Assembly (NCBI GenBank): GCA_021848325.1
Contig: JAJZUU010000028.1
Location: 1 to 35,165 of the forward strand
Reading direction: 5' to 3'
DNA length: 35,165 bases
From: Pseudomonadota bacterium
GTDB taxonomy: Bacteria > Pseudomonadota > Gammaproteobacteria > Burkholderiales > JAJZUU01
Below the pieces are notes generated by a model. That model ran no database searches, was not told the DNA's origin, and saw nothing but the letters and a program-made list of their open reading frames with translations. Both the position numbers and the translations under genes were made by a program. Below are positions 9,961-21,616 of the stretch, piece by piece. How positions within the stretch are numbered: the stretch's first letter is position 1; each line of letters starts with the position of its first letter.

Positions 9961-11598
9961 ATGGATACGCAACGACTTGTTCTGTTCGTGATTTTTTCAT
10001 TTTCGCTGCTTTTGCTGTGGGATTCCTGGCAAAAGGAGCAGCAGCCTGCACCGGCACGGCCGCCGGCGCAAACTGCCCCCGCGTTGGACCAGGCGCCGAC
10101 GCCGCGTGCCAACCTGAGCGGTGCGGCGCCCGCACAGCCGGCCACTCAGAGTGTCCTGCAGCATGGAGAACGTATACGGGTACGGACAGACTTGGTGGAG
10201 GCGACCATTGACACGGTGGGGGGTGATCTGCGCGGGCTGGAGCTGCTGAAGCAACGGGACGCCGTAGATCCGAAGAAGCCGTTCGTCCTTTTCGAGGACC
10301 ATCCAAACGCCCTGTATGTGGCGCAGTCCGGTTTCATCGATAGCGTCCTGCCTACCCACAAGGCGCTCTATAAGGCTGTAGCTACGCAATACACTCTGGC
10401 CCCCGGTGCCAAAGATCTCAAAGTGAGTCTGGAATGGCAGGGCGATGGTGTGACGGTGGAGAAGACCTACACTTTCCACCGGGACAGTTATCTTATCGAT
10501 CTTAGCTATACCATCCATAACAATAGCGGCGCGGCCCTCAAGCCGGAAGCCTACTTCCAGTTGCTGCGCCACGGCAGGCCGCCGGCGGGCGATCCTAAGT
10601 TTGTGCACACTTACACCGGGGTGGCGGTATATACGGATAAAGAAAAATTCCACAAGATCAGTTTCCCGGACATCGAAAAGGGTAAGGAAACGCTGCCGCC
10701 CAAGAGTACCGATGGCTGGATCGCCGTGTTGCAGCACTATTTCCTGAGCGCCTGGCTGCCGCCTAGAAACGCGGAAAGAGAGTTCTACACCAAAGCGGTA
10801 GGACAGGATCTCTACTCGGCCGGAGTTATCCTCCCGGTAGGCACTATTGCCCCCGGGGGCAGCGACACGCTGACCGTCGGGCTCTATGCGGGCCCACAGG
10901 AACAGGCGAAACTCGAGGCCCTGGCCCCCGGCCTAAACCTTACGGTGGATTACGGTTGGCTGACCATTATCGCCACCCCTATTTTCTGGGTGCTGTCGGC
11001 GATCCACAGGCTGGTGGGCAATTGGGGCGTGGCGATCATCCTGCTTACCGTGCTGCTCAAGCTAGCGTTTTATCCGCTGTCCGCAAAAAGCTACCGTTCC
11101 ATGGCCCAGATGCGGCTACTCACCCCGAGGCTGCAGAAGCTGAAGGAACAGTACGGCGACGACCGCCAGAAGCTGCACCAGGCCATGATGGAGCTGTATA
11201 AGACGGAGAAGGTCAATCCGCTGGGCGGCTGCCTCCCCATCGTGGTGCAGATCCCCGTGTTCATTTCCCTGTACTGGGTGTTGCTGGCGACGGTGGAGCT
11301 GCGCCAGGCCCCGTTCGTGTTGTGGATTCATGACCTGTCGGCGCCGGACCCTTACTATGTGTTGCCTATCGTGATGGGGATCACGATGCTGATCCAGACC
11401 AAGCTTAACCCCACGCCGCCTGACCCTATTCAGGCCAAGGTGATGATGATCATGCCGCTGGCCTTCAGCATATTCTTCCTGTTCTTCCCGGCGGGACTGG
11501 TGTTGTACTGGCTGGTCAACAACATCCTGTCCATAACGCAGCAGTGGTACATCACCCGCAGCCTGGAACGGGCCAAGGCGGAGCATGGCAAACGATGA
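9961..11598 (+). CDS. yidC: Membrane protein insertase YidC
   Basis: The 545-residue protein has the Gram-negative YidC layout. An N-terminal membrane helix (about residues 5-20) is followed by a Pro/Ala-rich linker. A large periplasmic beta-sandwich domain comes next (about 60-320). The conserved C-terminal insertase core then follows, with a helix starting [17 protein letters not shown], the cytoplasmic hairpin [20 protein letters not shown], the [20 protein letters not shown] helix and last helices through [13 protein letters not shown]. The insertase-core arginine region is preserved. YidC inserts proteins such as subunit c of the ATP synthase (encoded here by atpE), either alone or with SecYEG. 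The end overlaps mnmE by 14 bases. Confidence 0.97.
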   Translation: MDTQRLVLFVIFSFSLLLLWDSWQKEQQPAPARPPAQTAPALDQAPTPRANLSGAAPAQPATQSVLQHGERIRVRTDLVEATIDTVGGDLRGLELLKQRDAVDPKKPFVLFEDHPNALYVAQSGFIDSVLPTHKALYKAVATQYTLAPGAKDLKVSLEWQGDGVTVEKTYTFHRDSYLIDLSYTIHNNSGAALKPEAYFQLLRHGRPPAGDPKFVHTYTGVAVYTDKEKFHKISFPDIEKGKETLPPKSTDGWIAVLQHYFLSAWLPPRNAEREFYTKAVGQDLYSAGVILPVGTIAPGGSDTLTVGLYAGPQEQAKLEALAPGLNLTVDYGWLTIIATPIFWVLSAIHRLVGNWGVAIILLTVLLKLAFYPLSAKSYRSMAQMRLLTPRLQKLKEQYGDDRQKLHQAMMELYKTEKVNPLGGCLPIVVQIPVFISLYWVLLATVELRQAPFVLWIHDLSAPDPYYVLPIVMGITMLIQTKLNPTPPDPIQAKVMMIMPLAFSIFFLFFPAGLVLYWLVNNILSITQQWYITRSLERAKAEHGKR

Positions 11599-12925
11599 TG
11601 TGATCGCTGCCATCGCCACGGCGCCCGGGCGCGGCGGCATCGGGGTGATCCGTGTCTCGGGGGGAGATCTTCGGGGACTGGCGCAGGGGGTCCTGGGCAA
11701 GGTCCCGCCCGCGCGTGTTGCGACCCTGGCGTATTTTCTCGGTGACGACCTTGCGCCGCTAGATCAGGGCATTGCCCTTTATTTTCCCGCCCCTCGTTCC
11801 TTTACCGGCGAGGACGCGCTGGAACTCCATGGACATGGCGGGCCCGCGGTTCTGCAACTGGTATTGCGGCGATGTCTCGCCTTGGGCGCCAGGCTCGCGG
11901 AACCCGGTGAGTTTACCAAGCGCGCCTTCCTGAACGGCAAAATCGATCTGGCGCAGGCGGAGGGCGTCGCTGACTTGATCGACGCGGCGTCCGCCGTCGC
12001 GGCGCGGAGTGCTATGCGCTCCCTGCAGGGGGTCTTTTCCGGTGCGGTGCGCTCGCTGGCGGACCGACTGGTCGAGTTGAGAATGCTGGTGGAGGCGGCC
12101 ATCGATTTTCCCGAGGAGGAAATCGAGGTTCTTCAGCAGGAGGCGGCAAGGCAAAAGATCTCCGACCTGCAAGCGCAATTGCTGCAGGTATTGCGGACGG
12201 CACGGCAGGGAATCCTCCTGCGCGAGGGCTTGCAGGTGGTCTTGATCGGCCGGCCCAATGCGGGTAAGTCGAGTCTGCTGAACCGCCTGGCGGGGGACGA
12301 GGTGGCCATCGTTGCCCCACAGCCGGGCACCACCCGGGATGCCGTCCGGGAGAGCATCGAACTGGAGGGAATTCCCCTCCACATCATCGATACTGCGGGT
12401 CTGCGGGAAACCCGCGACGAAATCGAGCAACTGGGAATTAACCGTACCTGGCAGGCTATCGAGAAGGCCAACGTGGCGCTGCTGGTGATCGACGCGGACC
12501 AGAACCCGGGAACCTCGGACCAGGACATCATGGGCAGGCTTCCGCCGGGGTTGCCGGTGATCCGGGTGTACAACAAGATAGACCTGACAGGGGAGGGCCC
12601 GCAGCTGACCCGGAGGGAATCCGGGACGGAGATCCGCCTGTCGGCGAAGACCGGGGACGGCGTAGAGCTGCTACACCGCGAGATGCTCGCGATAGCGGGC
12701 TGGCAGCCTTCCGGAGAGGGCCTGTTCATGGCGCGGGAGCGTCACTTGCGCGCGCTGGGCAAGGCGGCGCATCATCTCGATTGCGCGCAGGCGGACTGGG
12801 GGCAAGTGGAACTGCTCGCCGAAGAGTTGCGGCTGGCGCAGGACGCGCTGGGGGCGATCACCGGGGAGTTCAGCGCGGATGACCTGCTCGGGGAAATATT
12901 TTCGCGATTCTGCATCGGAAAATAG
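11585..12925 (+). CDS. mnmE: tRNA uridine-5-carboxymethylaminomethyl(34) synthesis GTPase MnmE
   Basis: MnmE works with MnmG, encoded next, to modify U34 of certain tRNAs to (carboxymethyl)aminomethyl derivatives. The 446-residue protein begins [19 protein letters not shown] (N-terminal tetrahydrofolate-binding domain with [14 protein letters not shown]). A helical domain holds an inserted Ras-like G domain with G1 GRPNAGKSS from residue 222, the TTRD switch, G3 DTAGLRET and NKID. It ends with the invariant FCIGK, whose cysteine is conserved. No defects are visible. Translation is probably coupled to yidC through the 14-base overlap. Confidence 0.97.
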   Translation: MANDDVIAAIATAPGRGGIGVIRVSGGDLRGLAQGVLGKVPPARVATLAYFLGDDLAPLDQGIALYFPAPRSFTGEDALELHGHGGPAVLQLVLRRCLALGARLAEPGEFTKRAFLNGKIDLAQAEGVADLIDAASAVAARSAMRSLQGVFSGAVRSLADRLVELRMLVEAAIDFPEEEIEVLQQEAARQKISDLQAQLLQVLRTARQGILLREGLQVVLIGRPNAGKSSLLNRLAGDEVAIVAPQPGTTRDAVRESIELEGIPLHIIDTAGLRETRDEIEQLGINRTWQAIEKANVALLVIDADQNPGTSDQDIMGRLPPGLPVIRVYNKIDLTGEGPQLTRRESGTEIRLSAKTGDGVELLHREMLAIAGWQPSGEGLFMARERHLRALGKAAHHLDCAQADWGQVELLAEELRLAQDALGAITGEFSADDLLGEIFSRFCIGK

Positions 12926-12947
12926 CTCCCGCGCGCGACCCCCGGGT

Positions 12948-12963
12948 GGTTTCACGTGGAACA
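12948..12963. promoter_or_regulatory. parS site, copy 2 (two mismatches)
   Basis: GGTTTCACGTGGAACA matches TGTTTCACGTGAAACA at 14 of 16 positions, with the CACGTG core intact. It lies in the mnmE-mnmG gap, 6.5 kb from the first copy and on the other side of dnaA. A non-coding location and a matching relative upstream of gyrB support a genuine ParB site. Confidence 0.75.
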
Positions 12964-13010
12964 TCGTCCCTCCCGGAACCCCGGGTTTAGATTTCGCCCC
13001 CGATCCCGTA

Positions 13011-13016
13011 TATAAT
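13011..13016 (+). promoter_or_regulatory. Consensus -10 box upstream of mnmG
   Basis: TATAAT occurs in the context CCGTATATAATTG, 38 bases before the mnmG start. No good -35 box precedes it (TTAGAT at 12987-12992 is the nearest). It would drive mnmG-rsmG-parA-parB separately from yidC-mnmE. Confidence 0.5.
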
Positions 13017-13054
13017 TGTCCCCGCCACGAACCATTATTCAGCCAGCATTTCCC

Positions 13055-15001
13055 ATGCATTACCCGACCCGATTCGATGTGATTGTAATAGGCGGCGGCC
13101 ACGCCGGTACCGAGGCGGCCCTGGCCAGTGCGCGCATGGGGGCGAAGACGCTGCTGCTCACCCACAATATCGAAACCATCGGCCAGATGTCGTGCAATCC
13201 CTCCGTCGGCGGGGTGGGGAAAGGGCACCTGGTGAAGGAGGTCGACGCCTTGGGCGGCGCCATGGCCAGCGCCACCGACGAGGCCGGCATCCAGTTCCGA
13301 ATCCTTAATTCCAGCAAGGGCCCCGCGGTACGGGCAACCCGTGCCCAAGCGGACCGCGCCCTTTACAAGCACGCCATTCGTGCCAGAATGGAAGGCCAGC
13401 CCAATCTATGGCTATTCCAACAGGCGGTGGACGACCTGGCCCTGGACGGAGACCGGGTGAGCGGAGTAAAGACCCAGCTTGGCCTGCACTTTGCGGCACC
13501 GGCGGTGGTGCTCACCGCCGGCACCTTTCTCGCCGGCCTGATCCACGTCGGACAGACCCAGTATCGCGCAGGCCGCGCCGGGGATCCTTCGTCCCTCACC
13601 CTCGCCGAGCGTCTGCGCGAATTGAATCTTCCGGTGGCCCGCCTGAAGACCGGCACGCCACCCCGGATCGACGGGCGCACCCTGGACTATTCCGTCATGA
13701 CCGCTCAGCCGGGGGACGACCCGGCCCCGGTGTTCAGTTATCTGGGACAGCGGTCGCAGCACCCGCGTCAACTTCCCTGCTGGATCACCCACACCAATCC
13801 GGGCACCCACCAGATCATCCGCGGTGGCCTCGACCGCTCCCCCCTATACACCGGGGTGATCGAGGGCGTCGGTCCGCGCTATTGTCCTTCCATCGAGGAC
13901 AAGGTGGTACGCTTCGCCGAACGGGACACCCACCAGATATTTGTCGAGCCCGAGGGACTCAGTACCCACGAGGTATACCCGAATGGGATCTCCACTAGCC
14001 TGCCGTTCGACGTTCAACTGGAACTGGTGCGCTCCATAAGGGGTTTCGAGCATGCCCACATCACGCGTCCCGGCTACGCCATCGAGTACGATTTCTTCGA
14101 TCCGCGCGGATTGAAAGCCACCCTGGAAACCAAGGCTATCCGCGGCCTGTTTTTCGCCGGCCAGATCAACGGCACCACCGGCTACGAGGAGGCGGCCGCG
14201 CAAGGGCTTTTGGCCGGCATCAACGCCGGCGCCGCCGCCCTGGATCGGGAGGGGTGGTGCCCAGGCCGCGACGAGGCCTACCTGGGGGTGATGGTCGACG
14301 ACCTTATCACCCGCGGGGCCAGCGAACCGTATCGCATGTTTACCAGCCGCGCCGAATATCGCCTTATCCTGCGGGAAGACAATGCCGATCTGCGCCTCAC
14401 GGAGACCGGCCGCCGCCTCGGCGTGGTCGATGACCGCCGCTGGCGCCACTTCGAGCAGAAGCGCGAAGCCATCGCGCGTGAGCAGGAACGGCTGAAGGAC
14501 GCCTGGCTAAACCCCAAGTTGCTGCCCCACAGCGACGCCCTGAGGGTCCTCGGGCAGGCTGTCGAGCGCGAGTACTCCCTGCACGAGTTGTTGCGGCGCC
14601 CGCAGGTGAATTATTTCTCCCTCATGACCCTGCCCGGCGCCGGCCCCGCCGTAATGGACCCCCAGGTGGCCGAACAGGTGGAAGTTCAAGCGAAATATCA
14701 AGGCTACATCGAGCGCCAGCGAGAGGAAATCCGAAGGCATCAACAGTACGAAGCGATGCGCTTGCCCCCTGAACTGGACTATGCCACGGTGGCCGGGTTG
14801 TCGATCGAGGCGCGGCAAAAACTCGCTCAGCACAAGCCGGAAACCCTGGGCCAGGCGAGCCGTATCTCGGGAATCACCCCGGCGGCCGTTTCCGTATTGC
14901 TGGTGCACCTGAAGCGCGCAGCCCCGGCTACCGCGACCGCTCGAGGGCCCAAGAGCGGCTCATTATCACCCGCCGCCCGTCCCGGAAAGAAAAGCGCATG
15001 A
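13055..15001 (+). CDS. mnmG: tRNA uridine-5-carboxymethylaminomethyl(34) synthesis enzyme MnmG
   Basis: The 648-residue protein is the FAD-dependent partner of MnmE. It starts [20 protein letters not shown], with the dinucleotide-binding GGGHAG at the N-terminus. It continues with [14 protein letters not shown], the long GidA core including LKTGTPPR and [13 protein letters not shown], and ends with a helical C-terminal domain ([19 protein letters not shown]) that contacts MnmE and tRNA. The ATG at 13055 matches the family start; an upstream TTG frame from 13016 would begin at the -10 box and is unlikely. The last residues after LKRAAPATA are low-complexity and variable. It overlaps rsmG by four bases (ATGA). 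Confidence 0.97.
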   Translation: MHYPTRFDVIVIGGGHAGTEAALASARMGAKTLLLTHNIETIGQMSCNPSVGGVGKGHLVKEVDALGGAMASATDEAGIQFRILNSSKGPAVRATRAQADRALYKHAIRARMEGQPNLWLFQQAVDDLALDGDRVSGVKTQLGLHFAAPAVVLTAGTFLAGLIHVGQTQYRAGRAGDPSSLTLAERLRELNLPVARLKTGTPPRIDGRTLDYSVMTAQPGDDPAPVFSYLGQRSQHPRQLPCWITHTNPGTHQIIRGGLDRSPLYTGVIEGVGPRYCPSIEDKVVRFAERDTHQIFVEPEGLSTHEVYPNGISTSLPFDVQLELVRSIRGFEHAHITRPGYAIEYDFFDPRGLKATLETKAIRGLFFAGQINGTTGYEEAAAQGLLAGINAGAAALDREGWCPGRDEAYLGVMVDDLITRGASEPYRMFTSRAEYRLILREDNADLRLTETGRRLGVVDDRRWRHFEQKREAIAREQERLKDAWLNPKLLPHSDALRVLGQAVEREYSLHELLRRPQVNYFSLMTLPGAGPAVMDPQVAEQVEVQAKYQGYIERQREEIRRHQQYEAMRLPPELDYATVAGLSIEARQKLAQHKPETLGQASRISGITPAAVSVLLVHLKRAAPATATARGPKSGSLSPAARPGKKSA

Positions 15002-15639
15002 CCCTGGAGCGCACACTGGCCGAAGGCGCCGCCGCCGTCGGCGTCGCCCTGGACGCCCGCGGGCAGGAGCGCTTGCTCGCGTACCTGCGGTTGCTGCACA
15101 AGTGGAACAAGGTGTACAACCTGACCGCCATCCGGGAGCTGCAAAAGATGGTGGTGCACCATCTGCTGGACTCCCTGGCGGTGCTGCCCTACGTCGAAGG
15201 CCGGCGCCTGGTGGACGTGGGCAGCGGGGCCGGCCTGCCCGGCATACCCCTGGCCATCGTCCAGCCGGAGCTGCAAGTCACCGTGCTCGACAGCAACCAC
15301 AAGAAGGCCTCCTTTCTGCAGCAGGTCTGCCTGGAACTGAAGCTCGACAATGTCGCCGTGGTCTGCGCCAGGGTCGAGGCGTGGCACCCGCCGCAGCCGT
15401 TCGACGTGGTCATTTCCCGGGCCTTTACCGATTTGGCGGAATTCGCGCGCCTCACCGGTCACCTGCTCGCCCCCGGCGGCGCCTTGCTGGCCATGAAGGG
15501 CCTTTATCCCTATGAGGAGCTGGCGCAACTGCCGGATACCATGACGGTTCAGCGGGTGATCCCGTTGTCCGTCCCCGGCTTGCGCGCCCAGCGCCATCTG
15601 GTGGTGGTGAAACGGGCGCCCCCCGGGGAAGCCCGCTAG
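14998..15639 (+). CDS. rsmG: 16S rRNA (guanine(527)-N(7))-methyltransferase RsmG
   Basis: The 213-residue protein has the RsmG hallmarks: [15 protein letters not shown] in the N-terminal helices, [12 protein letters not shown], the SAM-binding loop [15 protein letters not shown] from residue 72, the [10 protein letters not shown] strand, and [10 protein letters not shown]. It methylates G527 of 16S rRNA at N7. The start overlaps the mnmG stop in an ATGA, so it is translationally coupled, as in most bacteria with this gene pair. parA follows after 56 bases. Confidence 0.96.
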   Translation: MTLERTLAEGAAAVGVALDARGQERLLAYLRLLHKWNKVYNLTAIRELQKMVVHHLLDSLAVLPYVEGRRLVDVGSGAGLPGIPLAIVQPELQVTVLDSNHKKASFLQQVCLELKLDNVAVVCARVEAWHPPQPFDVVISRAFTDLAEFARLTGHLLAPGGALLAMKGLYPYEELAQLPDTMTVQRVIPLSVPGLRAQRHLVVVKRAPPGEAR

Positions 15640-15695
15640 CGGCGGTGCCCGACGCCCGGGGCGTGCCTGGGCGCAACTTGCAGGAGGACGAGGGA

Positions 15696-16472
15696 ATGGC
15701 TCGAATATTGGCGATAACCAACCAGAAAGGGGGGGTAGGTAAGACGACCACCGGCGTCAATCTCGCCGCCAGCCTGGCGAGCGCGAAGCGCAGGGTGCTG
15801 CTGATCGACCTGGACCCCCAGGCCAACGCCACCATGGGCAGCGGGGTGGACAAGCGAACTCTTGCCGATACCGTGTACCAGGTGCTGTTGGCGGAGGCGA
15901 CCCTTGCCGAGGTGATTGTCCCCTCGCCCAGCGGGGGGTACCATCTTGCGCCCGCAAACCGGGAGCTGGCCGGGGCCGAGGTGGAACTGGTGGACCAGGA
16001 CCGGCGCGAGACGCGCCTGAAACGCGCCCTCGAGTCGTGTCAGGGCGACTACGACTTCATCCTCATCGATTGCCCGCCGGCCCTCAATCTGCTCACGGTC
16101 AACGGCCTGTGCGCCGCCCATGCCGTAATGATCCCGATGCAGTGCGAGTATTTCGCCCTGGAGGGGCTGAGCGATTTGGTGCAAACCGTCAAGCGGGTGC
16201 GCGCCCACCTGAACCCGACGCTGGAGATAGAGGGGCTGCTGCGCACCATGTACGACCCGCGCAACACCCTGGCGCAGCAAGTATCCGAGCAGCTCCAGCG
16301 CCACTTCGGGGACAAGGTCTACCGCACCGTCATCCCGAGAAACGTGCGTCTGGCCGAGGCCCCAAGCTTCGGGACCCCGGTCATGTATCACGACAAGGCC
16401 TCCAAGGGCGCGCAGGCATACCTTGCGCTGGCCGGCGAGATGCTGCGCAGACAACCGGCCGTTGCCCCGTGA
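15696..16472 (+). CDS. parA: Chromosome partitioning ATPase ParA (Soj)
   Basis: This 258-residue deviant-Walker ATPase begins MARILAITNQKGGVGKTT (K11-T18), followed by DLDPQANAT and the Walker B strand FILIDCPPALNLLT. Nucleoid-bound ParA-ATP dimers form the gradient along which ParB-parS complexes move the newly replicated origin. AGGAGG at 15682-15687, eight bases before the ATG, decides this start over an upstream in-frame ATG at 15645. It lies between rsmG and parB, the conserved position of the chromosomal par system, and two parS sites occur in the window. Confidence 0.96.
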   Translation: MARILAITNQKGGVGKTTTGVNLAASLASAKRRVLLIDLDPQANATMGSGVDKRTLADTVYQVLLAEATLAEVIVPSPSGGYHLAPANRELAGAEVELVDQDRRETRLKRALESCQGDYDFILIDCPPALNLLTVNGLCAAHAVMIPMQCEYFALEGLSDLVQTVKRVRAHLNPTLEIEGLLRTMYDPRNTLAQQVSEQLQRHFGDKVYRTVIPRNVRLAEAPSFGTPVMYHDKASKGAQAYLALAGEMLRRQPAVAP

Positions 16473-16554
16473 TCCAACCTGAAAGGCGCCCCGACGCAGG
16501 CCGCCGGATGTTGTCAACCCCGACCGATGGAACAGACCGCTTCGAGGAAACCCA

Positions 16555-17388
16555 ATGGCTAAAATGAAAGGGCTCGGGCGTGGACTGGATGCCCTGCTGG
16601 GCGCCGATACCGATGCCGAAACCCGCGAATCGTTGCAAAACCTCAACCTTGCCTTGCTGCGACCCGGCAAGTACCAGCCGCGCACGCGGATGGATCAGGA
16701 TTCCCTGACCCAACTGGCCGACTCCATCAAGGCCCAGGGGATCATGCAGCCCATCCTGGCACGGCCCCAGGCGGAAGGGCGCTACGAGATCATCGCGGGA
16801 GAGCGGCGCTGGCGTGCCGCCAAGCTGGCCGGCCTACAGGAGGTCCCGGTCCTGATCCGCGAGGTGCCTGACGAGGCCGCGCTGGCGATGTCGCTCATCG
16901 AAAACATCCAGCGCGAGAACCTCAACCCTTTGGAAGAGGCGGCGGGTATTCAGCGCCTGATCGATGAGTTTCACATGACCCACCAGCAGGCCTCGGCCGC
17001 CGTAGGCCGCTCCCGCAGCGCGGTGACCAACCTGCTGCGCCTGCTCAACCTGACGCAGCCGGTGCAGGATCTGCTGATGGAAAACCGCATCGATATGGGC
17101 CATGCCCGCGCCTTGCTGTCCCTCGGCGGCGCCAGGCAAGTGGAGGCCGCGCAACAGGTCGCCCACGGGCGGCTATCGGTACGGGAAACCGAGCGCCTGG
17201 TGCAACGCCTGGAGCGACCCGCCCCGCCGCCCCCGTTCCCGGACCGCGATGTGCAGCGCCTCCAGGAGGCGTTGTCCGACAAGCTGGGAGCCCCCGTTAC
17301 CCTAAAGACCGGCAAGCGAGGCCGCGGCAAGATCATTATCGAATACGCGAGCCTGGCGCAGCTGGACAGCATTATCGACCGGCTCTGA
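16555..17388 (+). CDS. parB: Chromosome partitioning protein ParB (Spo0J)
   Basis: The 277-residue protein has the ParB order of domains. An N-terminal basic [11 protein letters not shown] peptide stimulates ParA ATPase. The ParB/Srx CTP-binding domain carries the [13 protein letters not shown] motif from residue 82 and [14 protein letters not shown] (about 120-133). A helix-turn-helix for parS follows ([25 protein letters not shown]), and a C-terminal dimerisation domain completes it. In this family ParB loads at parS, closes as a CTP-dependent clamp and spreads. The two parS candidates at 6408 and 12948 are the expected loading sites. The 82-base gap after parA has no terminator, so the two genes are probably co-transcribed. 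Confidence 0.96.
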   Translation: MAKMKGLGRGLDALLGADTDAETRESLQNLNLALLRPGKYQPRTRMDQDSLTQLADSIKAQGIMQPILARPQAEGRYEIIAGERRWRAAKLAGLQEVPVLIREVPDEAALAMSLIENIQRENLNPLEEAAGIQRLIDEFHMTHQQASAAVGRSRSAVTNLLRLLNLTQPVQDLLMENRIDMGHARALLSLGGARQVEAAQQVAHGRLSVRETERLVQRLERPAPPPPFPDRDVQRLQEALSDKLGAPVTLKTGKRGRGKIIIEYASLAQLDSIIDRL

Positions 17389-17454
17389 ATCCGACCCCGC
17401 GGCTGAGCGCCGAGCCGACCGGCTTCTCCGAGAAACCAGACCTATCTATCGGAA

Positions 17455-18638
<1,184 letters not shown>

Positions 18639-18683
18639 ATTTTCCCGTTGCCTTTGATCAATATCGTCACATAGGAGTCTTGT

Positions 18684-18962
18684 ATGGAACACCTTAATTT
18701 GCTGGTCTCTCTGAATAGCTCAACCGTCATCGCCGTCGGAATCATCCTGGCGGCGGCAGGCCTGGGATCCGCTCTCGGGTGGGGCCTGATCTGTTCCAAG
18801 ACCCTGGAAGGCATCGCCCGCCAACCTGAAATGAAGCCGGAGTTGATGAAAAACATGTTCTTCTTCGGCGGCTTGATGGAAGCCTTCCCGATGATCGTGC
18901 TGGGCCTTTCCATGTGGTTCGTCTTTGCCAGCCCGTTCGTACCCGCCGGGCTCGCAGGCTGA
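18684..18962 (+). CDS. atpE: F0F1 ATP synthase subunit c (Glu type)
   Basis: The 92-residue hairpin of two membrane helices joined by the polar loop ARQPE (residues 45-49) forms the rotor ring. The ion-binding carboxylate is Glu66 in GGLMEAFPMI, where many proteobacterial c-subunits have Asp. The residue after it is Ala rather than Ser/Thr, and the first helix has no Gln partner, which argues for protons rather than sodium as coupling ion. Helix 1 carries AAAGLGSALGWG rather than the regular GxGxGxG. AGGAG (18673-18677) precedes the ATG by six bases, a stronger signal than for its neighbours, consistent with the many copies needed per complex. Confidence 0.96.
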   Translation: MEHLNLLVSLNSSTVIAVGIILAAAGLGSALGWGLICSKTLEGIARQPEMKPELMKNMFFFGGLMEAFPMIVLGLSMWFVFASPFVPAGLAG

Positions 18963-19000
18963 TCCGGCGAAATCATCGACAAACTTAAGGTTAGATAACA

Positions 19001-19471
19001 GTGAATGTTAACGCAACCATATTTGGCCAACTGATCACCTTCGTGCTCTTGGTCTGGTTCGTCATGAAATACGTCTGGGCGCCGATCACTACCATGATGG
19101 ACGCGCGCACCAAGCGGATGGCCGACGGACTGGCGGCGGGGGAGCGTGGCAAGCATGAGCTGGACCTTGCCGCAAAACGCTCCAGCGAGGTGTTGCACGA
19201 GACCAAGCAAAAGGCGGCGGAAATTATCGCCCAAGCGGAAAAACGGGCCAGCCAGATCATCGAGGAAGCCAAGTCCAGCGCCAAGGAAGAGGGCGCCCGG
19301 CTGGTGGTCGCCGCCAAGGCGGATATCGACCAGGAGGTCTACCGCGCCCGGGAGGCGCTGCGCCAACAGGTGGCAGCCCTTGCCGTCGCCGGAGCGGAAC
19401 AAATCCTGCGCAGGGAGGTCGATGCCAAGGCGCATGCCGACCTGCTGGCCGCGATCAAAACCCAATTATAG
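19001..19471 (+). CDS. atpF: F0F1 ATP synthase subunit b
   Basis: The 156-residue subunit has one N-terminal membrane helix (about residues 5-25, IFGQLITFVLLVWFVMKYVW, then AP). A long, charged, Ala-rich coiled coil follows to the C-terminus, forming the peripheral stalk. A GTG at 19001 is the start, with AAGG ten bases upstream; the family start M-N-(V/I)-N-(A/V)-T agrees. Length equals E. coli b (156). atpH follows after seven bases. Confidence 0.96.
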   Translation: MNVNATIFGQLITFVLLVWFVMKYVWAPITTMMDARTKRMADGLAAGERGKHELDLAAKRSSEVLHETKQKAAEIIAQAEKRASQIIEEAKSSAKEEGARLVVAAKADIDQEVYRAREALRQQVAALAVAGAEQILRREVDAKAHADLLAAIKTQL

Positions 19472-19478
19472 GCGCGCC

Positions 19479-20015
19479 ATGGCAGAACTCATTACCGTAG
19501 CCAGGCCCTACGCCGAGGCGGTTTACCGCTTGGCCAAGCAGCAGAACACCTTCGACGGCTGGTCGAAAATGCTGGAGCTTGCGGTGTCCGTAGAGTCCGA
19601 TGCCCGATTACAGCCCCTGATCGGCAACCCGCTGTTGCCGCGCGCGCAAATGGAACATCTGTTTCTTTCCGTTTGCGGAACGCGGCTCTCGGCGGAGGGC
19701 AAAAACCTCATCAGCCTGCTGGTTGAAAACGGGCGCCTGGCGCTGCTGTCACACATTGCCGCCGCCTACGAAGACTTGCGGGCGGCCGAGCAAGGGGTGA
19801 CAGAGGCGCGCATCGCGACCGCCTTTCCGTTCACCGACGGCCAACTCAAGGACTTGCTTGAAACGCTGCAGGCGCGTTTCAAGCGCAAGATCGAGCCGAG
19901 TGTGGTGGTTGACCCAGACCTGATCGGCGGGGTCAAGGTGGAGGTCGGGGACGAAGTCTTCGACGCCTCGGTCCGCGGCAGACTGGAAACAATGGCGTCC
20001 TCGCTCAAACGTTAG
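19479..20015 (+). CDS. atpH: F0F1 ATP synthase subunit delta
   Basis: The 178-residue protein starts [19 protein letters not shown] and contains [20 protein letters not shown] near its C-terminus, both diagnostic of the delta (OSCP) subunit. It joins the b-dimer stalk to the top of the alpha3-beta3 head. The ATG at 19479 is preceded by a poor ribosome-binding site, suggesting coupling to atpF, whose stop is seven bases upstream. An overlapping in-frame extension back to 19146 is the antiphase reading of atpF and is not coding. Confidence 0.96.
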   Translation: MAELITVARPYAEAVYRLAKQQNTFDGWSKMLELAVSVESDARLQPLIGNPLLPRAQMEHLFLSVCGTRLSAEGKNLISLLVENGRLALLSHIAAAYEDLRAAEQGVTEARIATAFPFTDGQLKDLLETLQARFKRKIEPSVVVDPDLIGGVKVEVGDEVFDASVRGRLETMASSLKR

Positions 20016-20023
20016 GAGAGATC

Positions 20024-21565
20024 ATGCAGCTAAACCCCTCAGAAATAAGCGAACTGATTAAGAATAAAATAGAGAACCTTGGCATGGTGGCCGAAGTTCG
20101 CACCCAGGGTACGATCGTTTCCGTGACCGACGGTATCGTGCGCATCCATGGCCTCGGTGACGCGATGCAGGGGGAGATGCTGTCTTTCCCGGGCGATACC
20201 TTCGGTATGGCGCTGAACCTCGAGCGGGACTCCGTCGGTGCCGTTGTGCTGGGCGCCTACGAACACATTACGGAAGGGGACACGGTCACCTGTACCGGCA
20301 AGATCCTGGAAGTACCGGTGGGCGAGGCGTTGATCGGCCGGGTGGTGAATTCCCTGGGTCACCCGATCGACGGCAAGGGCCCGGTCGCCGCCACCCAATT
20401 CTCCCCCATCGAAAAAATCGCCCCCGGCGTAATCGAGCGCCAGTCGGTGTCGGTACCGCTGCAGACCGGCCTTAAGTCCGTGGACTCCATGGTGCCTATC
20501 GGCCGCGGCCAACGGGAACTGATCATCGGCGACCGGCAGACGGGGAAGACCGCCGTAGCCGTGGATACCATTATCAACCAGCGGGGCAAAGGGGTGACCT
20601 GCATCTACGTTGCCATCGGCCAGAAGGCATCGTCCATCGCCAACGTGGTGCGCAAGCTGGAAGAACACGGGGCGATGGAGCACACCATCGTGGTGGCGGC
20701 CCCCGCTTCGGACTCCGCCGCGATGCAGTATATCGCCCCGTATTCCGGCTGCGCCATGGGCGAATACTTCCGCGACCGCGGCCAGGATGCCTTGATTATC
20801 TATGACGACTTGACCAAGCAGGCCTGGGCCTACCGCCAGGTATCCCTCCTGTTGCGCCGGCCGCCCGGCCGCGAGGCGTATCCGGGCGATGTGTTTTATC
20901 TGCACTCCCGGCTGCTGGAGCGTGCCGCCCGCGTCAACGTCGCCTACGTGGAGAAGGCCACCAAAGGCGCGGTAACCGGCAAGACCGGCTCCCTTACCGC
21001 CCTGCCGATCATTGAAACCCAGGCCGGCGACGTGTCCGCGTTCGTTCCGACCAACGTCATTTCGATTACCGATGGCCAAATCTTTCTGGAAAGCGATTTG
21101 TTCAACGCAGGCATTCGTCCAGCCATTAACGCCGGTCTGTCGGTGTCGAGGGTAGGCGGGGCTGCGCAGACCAAGGTGATCAAGAAGCTGGGTGGCGGCA
21201 TTCGTCTGGCGCTGGCGCAGTACCGGGAACTCGCCGCGTTCGCCCAGTTCGCCTCGGATCTCGACGAGACCACGCGCACGCAGCTGGATCGCGGCAAGCT
21301 GGTGACCGAACTGATGAAGCAATTACAGTACTCGCCCATGAGCGTCGCGGAAATGGCGGTGACCCTGTTCGCCGTGAACAAGGGCTACATGGACGGGGTG
21401 GAAGTGAATAAGGCACTGGCCTTCGAATCGGCCCTGCAGGCCTTCGTCAAGGACAAGTGCGGTGCGGTGTTGGAAAAGATCGACGCCACCGGCGAACTGG
21501 ATGCGGAGGGCGAGAAGGCCCTCGCCGCTGCTGCCGAGGAATTCAAGGCGAGCGCGGTTTATTGA
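20024..21565 (+). CDS. atpA: F0F1 ATP synthase subunit alpha
   Basis: The 513-residue subunit (same length as E. coli) starts [19 protein letters not shown]. It has the nucleotide-binding P-loop GDRQTGKTA from residue 169, and the signature [17 protein letters not shown]. Alpha subunits alternate with beta in the catalytic head and hold non-catalytic nucleotides. AGGAGA precedes the ATG closely. No insertions or losses are seen. Confidence 0.98.
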   Translation: MQLNPSEISELIKNKIENLGMVAEVRTQGTIVSVTDGIVRIHGLGDAMQGEMLSFPGDTFGMALNLERDSVGAVVLGAYEHITEGDTVTCTGKILEVPVGEALIGRVVNSLGHPIDGKGPVAATQFSPIEKIAPGVIERQSVSVPLQTGLKSVDSMVPIGRGQRELIIGDRQTGKTAVAVDTIINQRGKGVTCIYVAIGQKASSIANVVRKLEEHGAMEHTIVVAAPASDSAAMQYIAPYSGCAMGEYFRDRGQDALIIYDDLTKQAWAYRQVSLLLRRPPGREAYPGDVFYLHSRLLERAARVNVAYVEKATKGAVTGKTGSLTALPIIETQAGDVSAFVPTNVISITDGQIFLESDLFNAGIRPAINAGLSVSRVGGAAQTKVIKKLGGGIRLALAQYRELAAFAQFASDLDETTRTQLDRGKLVTELMKQLQYSPMSVAEMAVTLFAVNKGYMDGVEVNKALAFESALQAFVKDKCGAVLEKIDATGELDAEGEKALAAAAEEFKASAVY

Positions 21566-21616
21566 TCGCGCCCAGAGCGTGGCGCGGTTTCGCGCCAACC
21601 CAGTGGAGTAACGTGC

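Noticed and set aside
20039-21322. 427-codon open frame opposite atpA
   Set aside because: Antisense shadow of a complete atpA; no recognisable domain.
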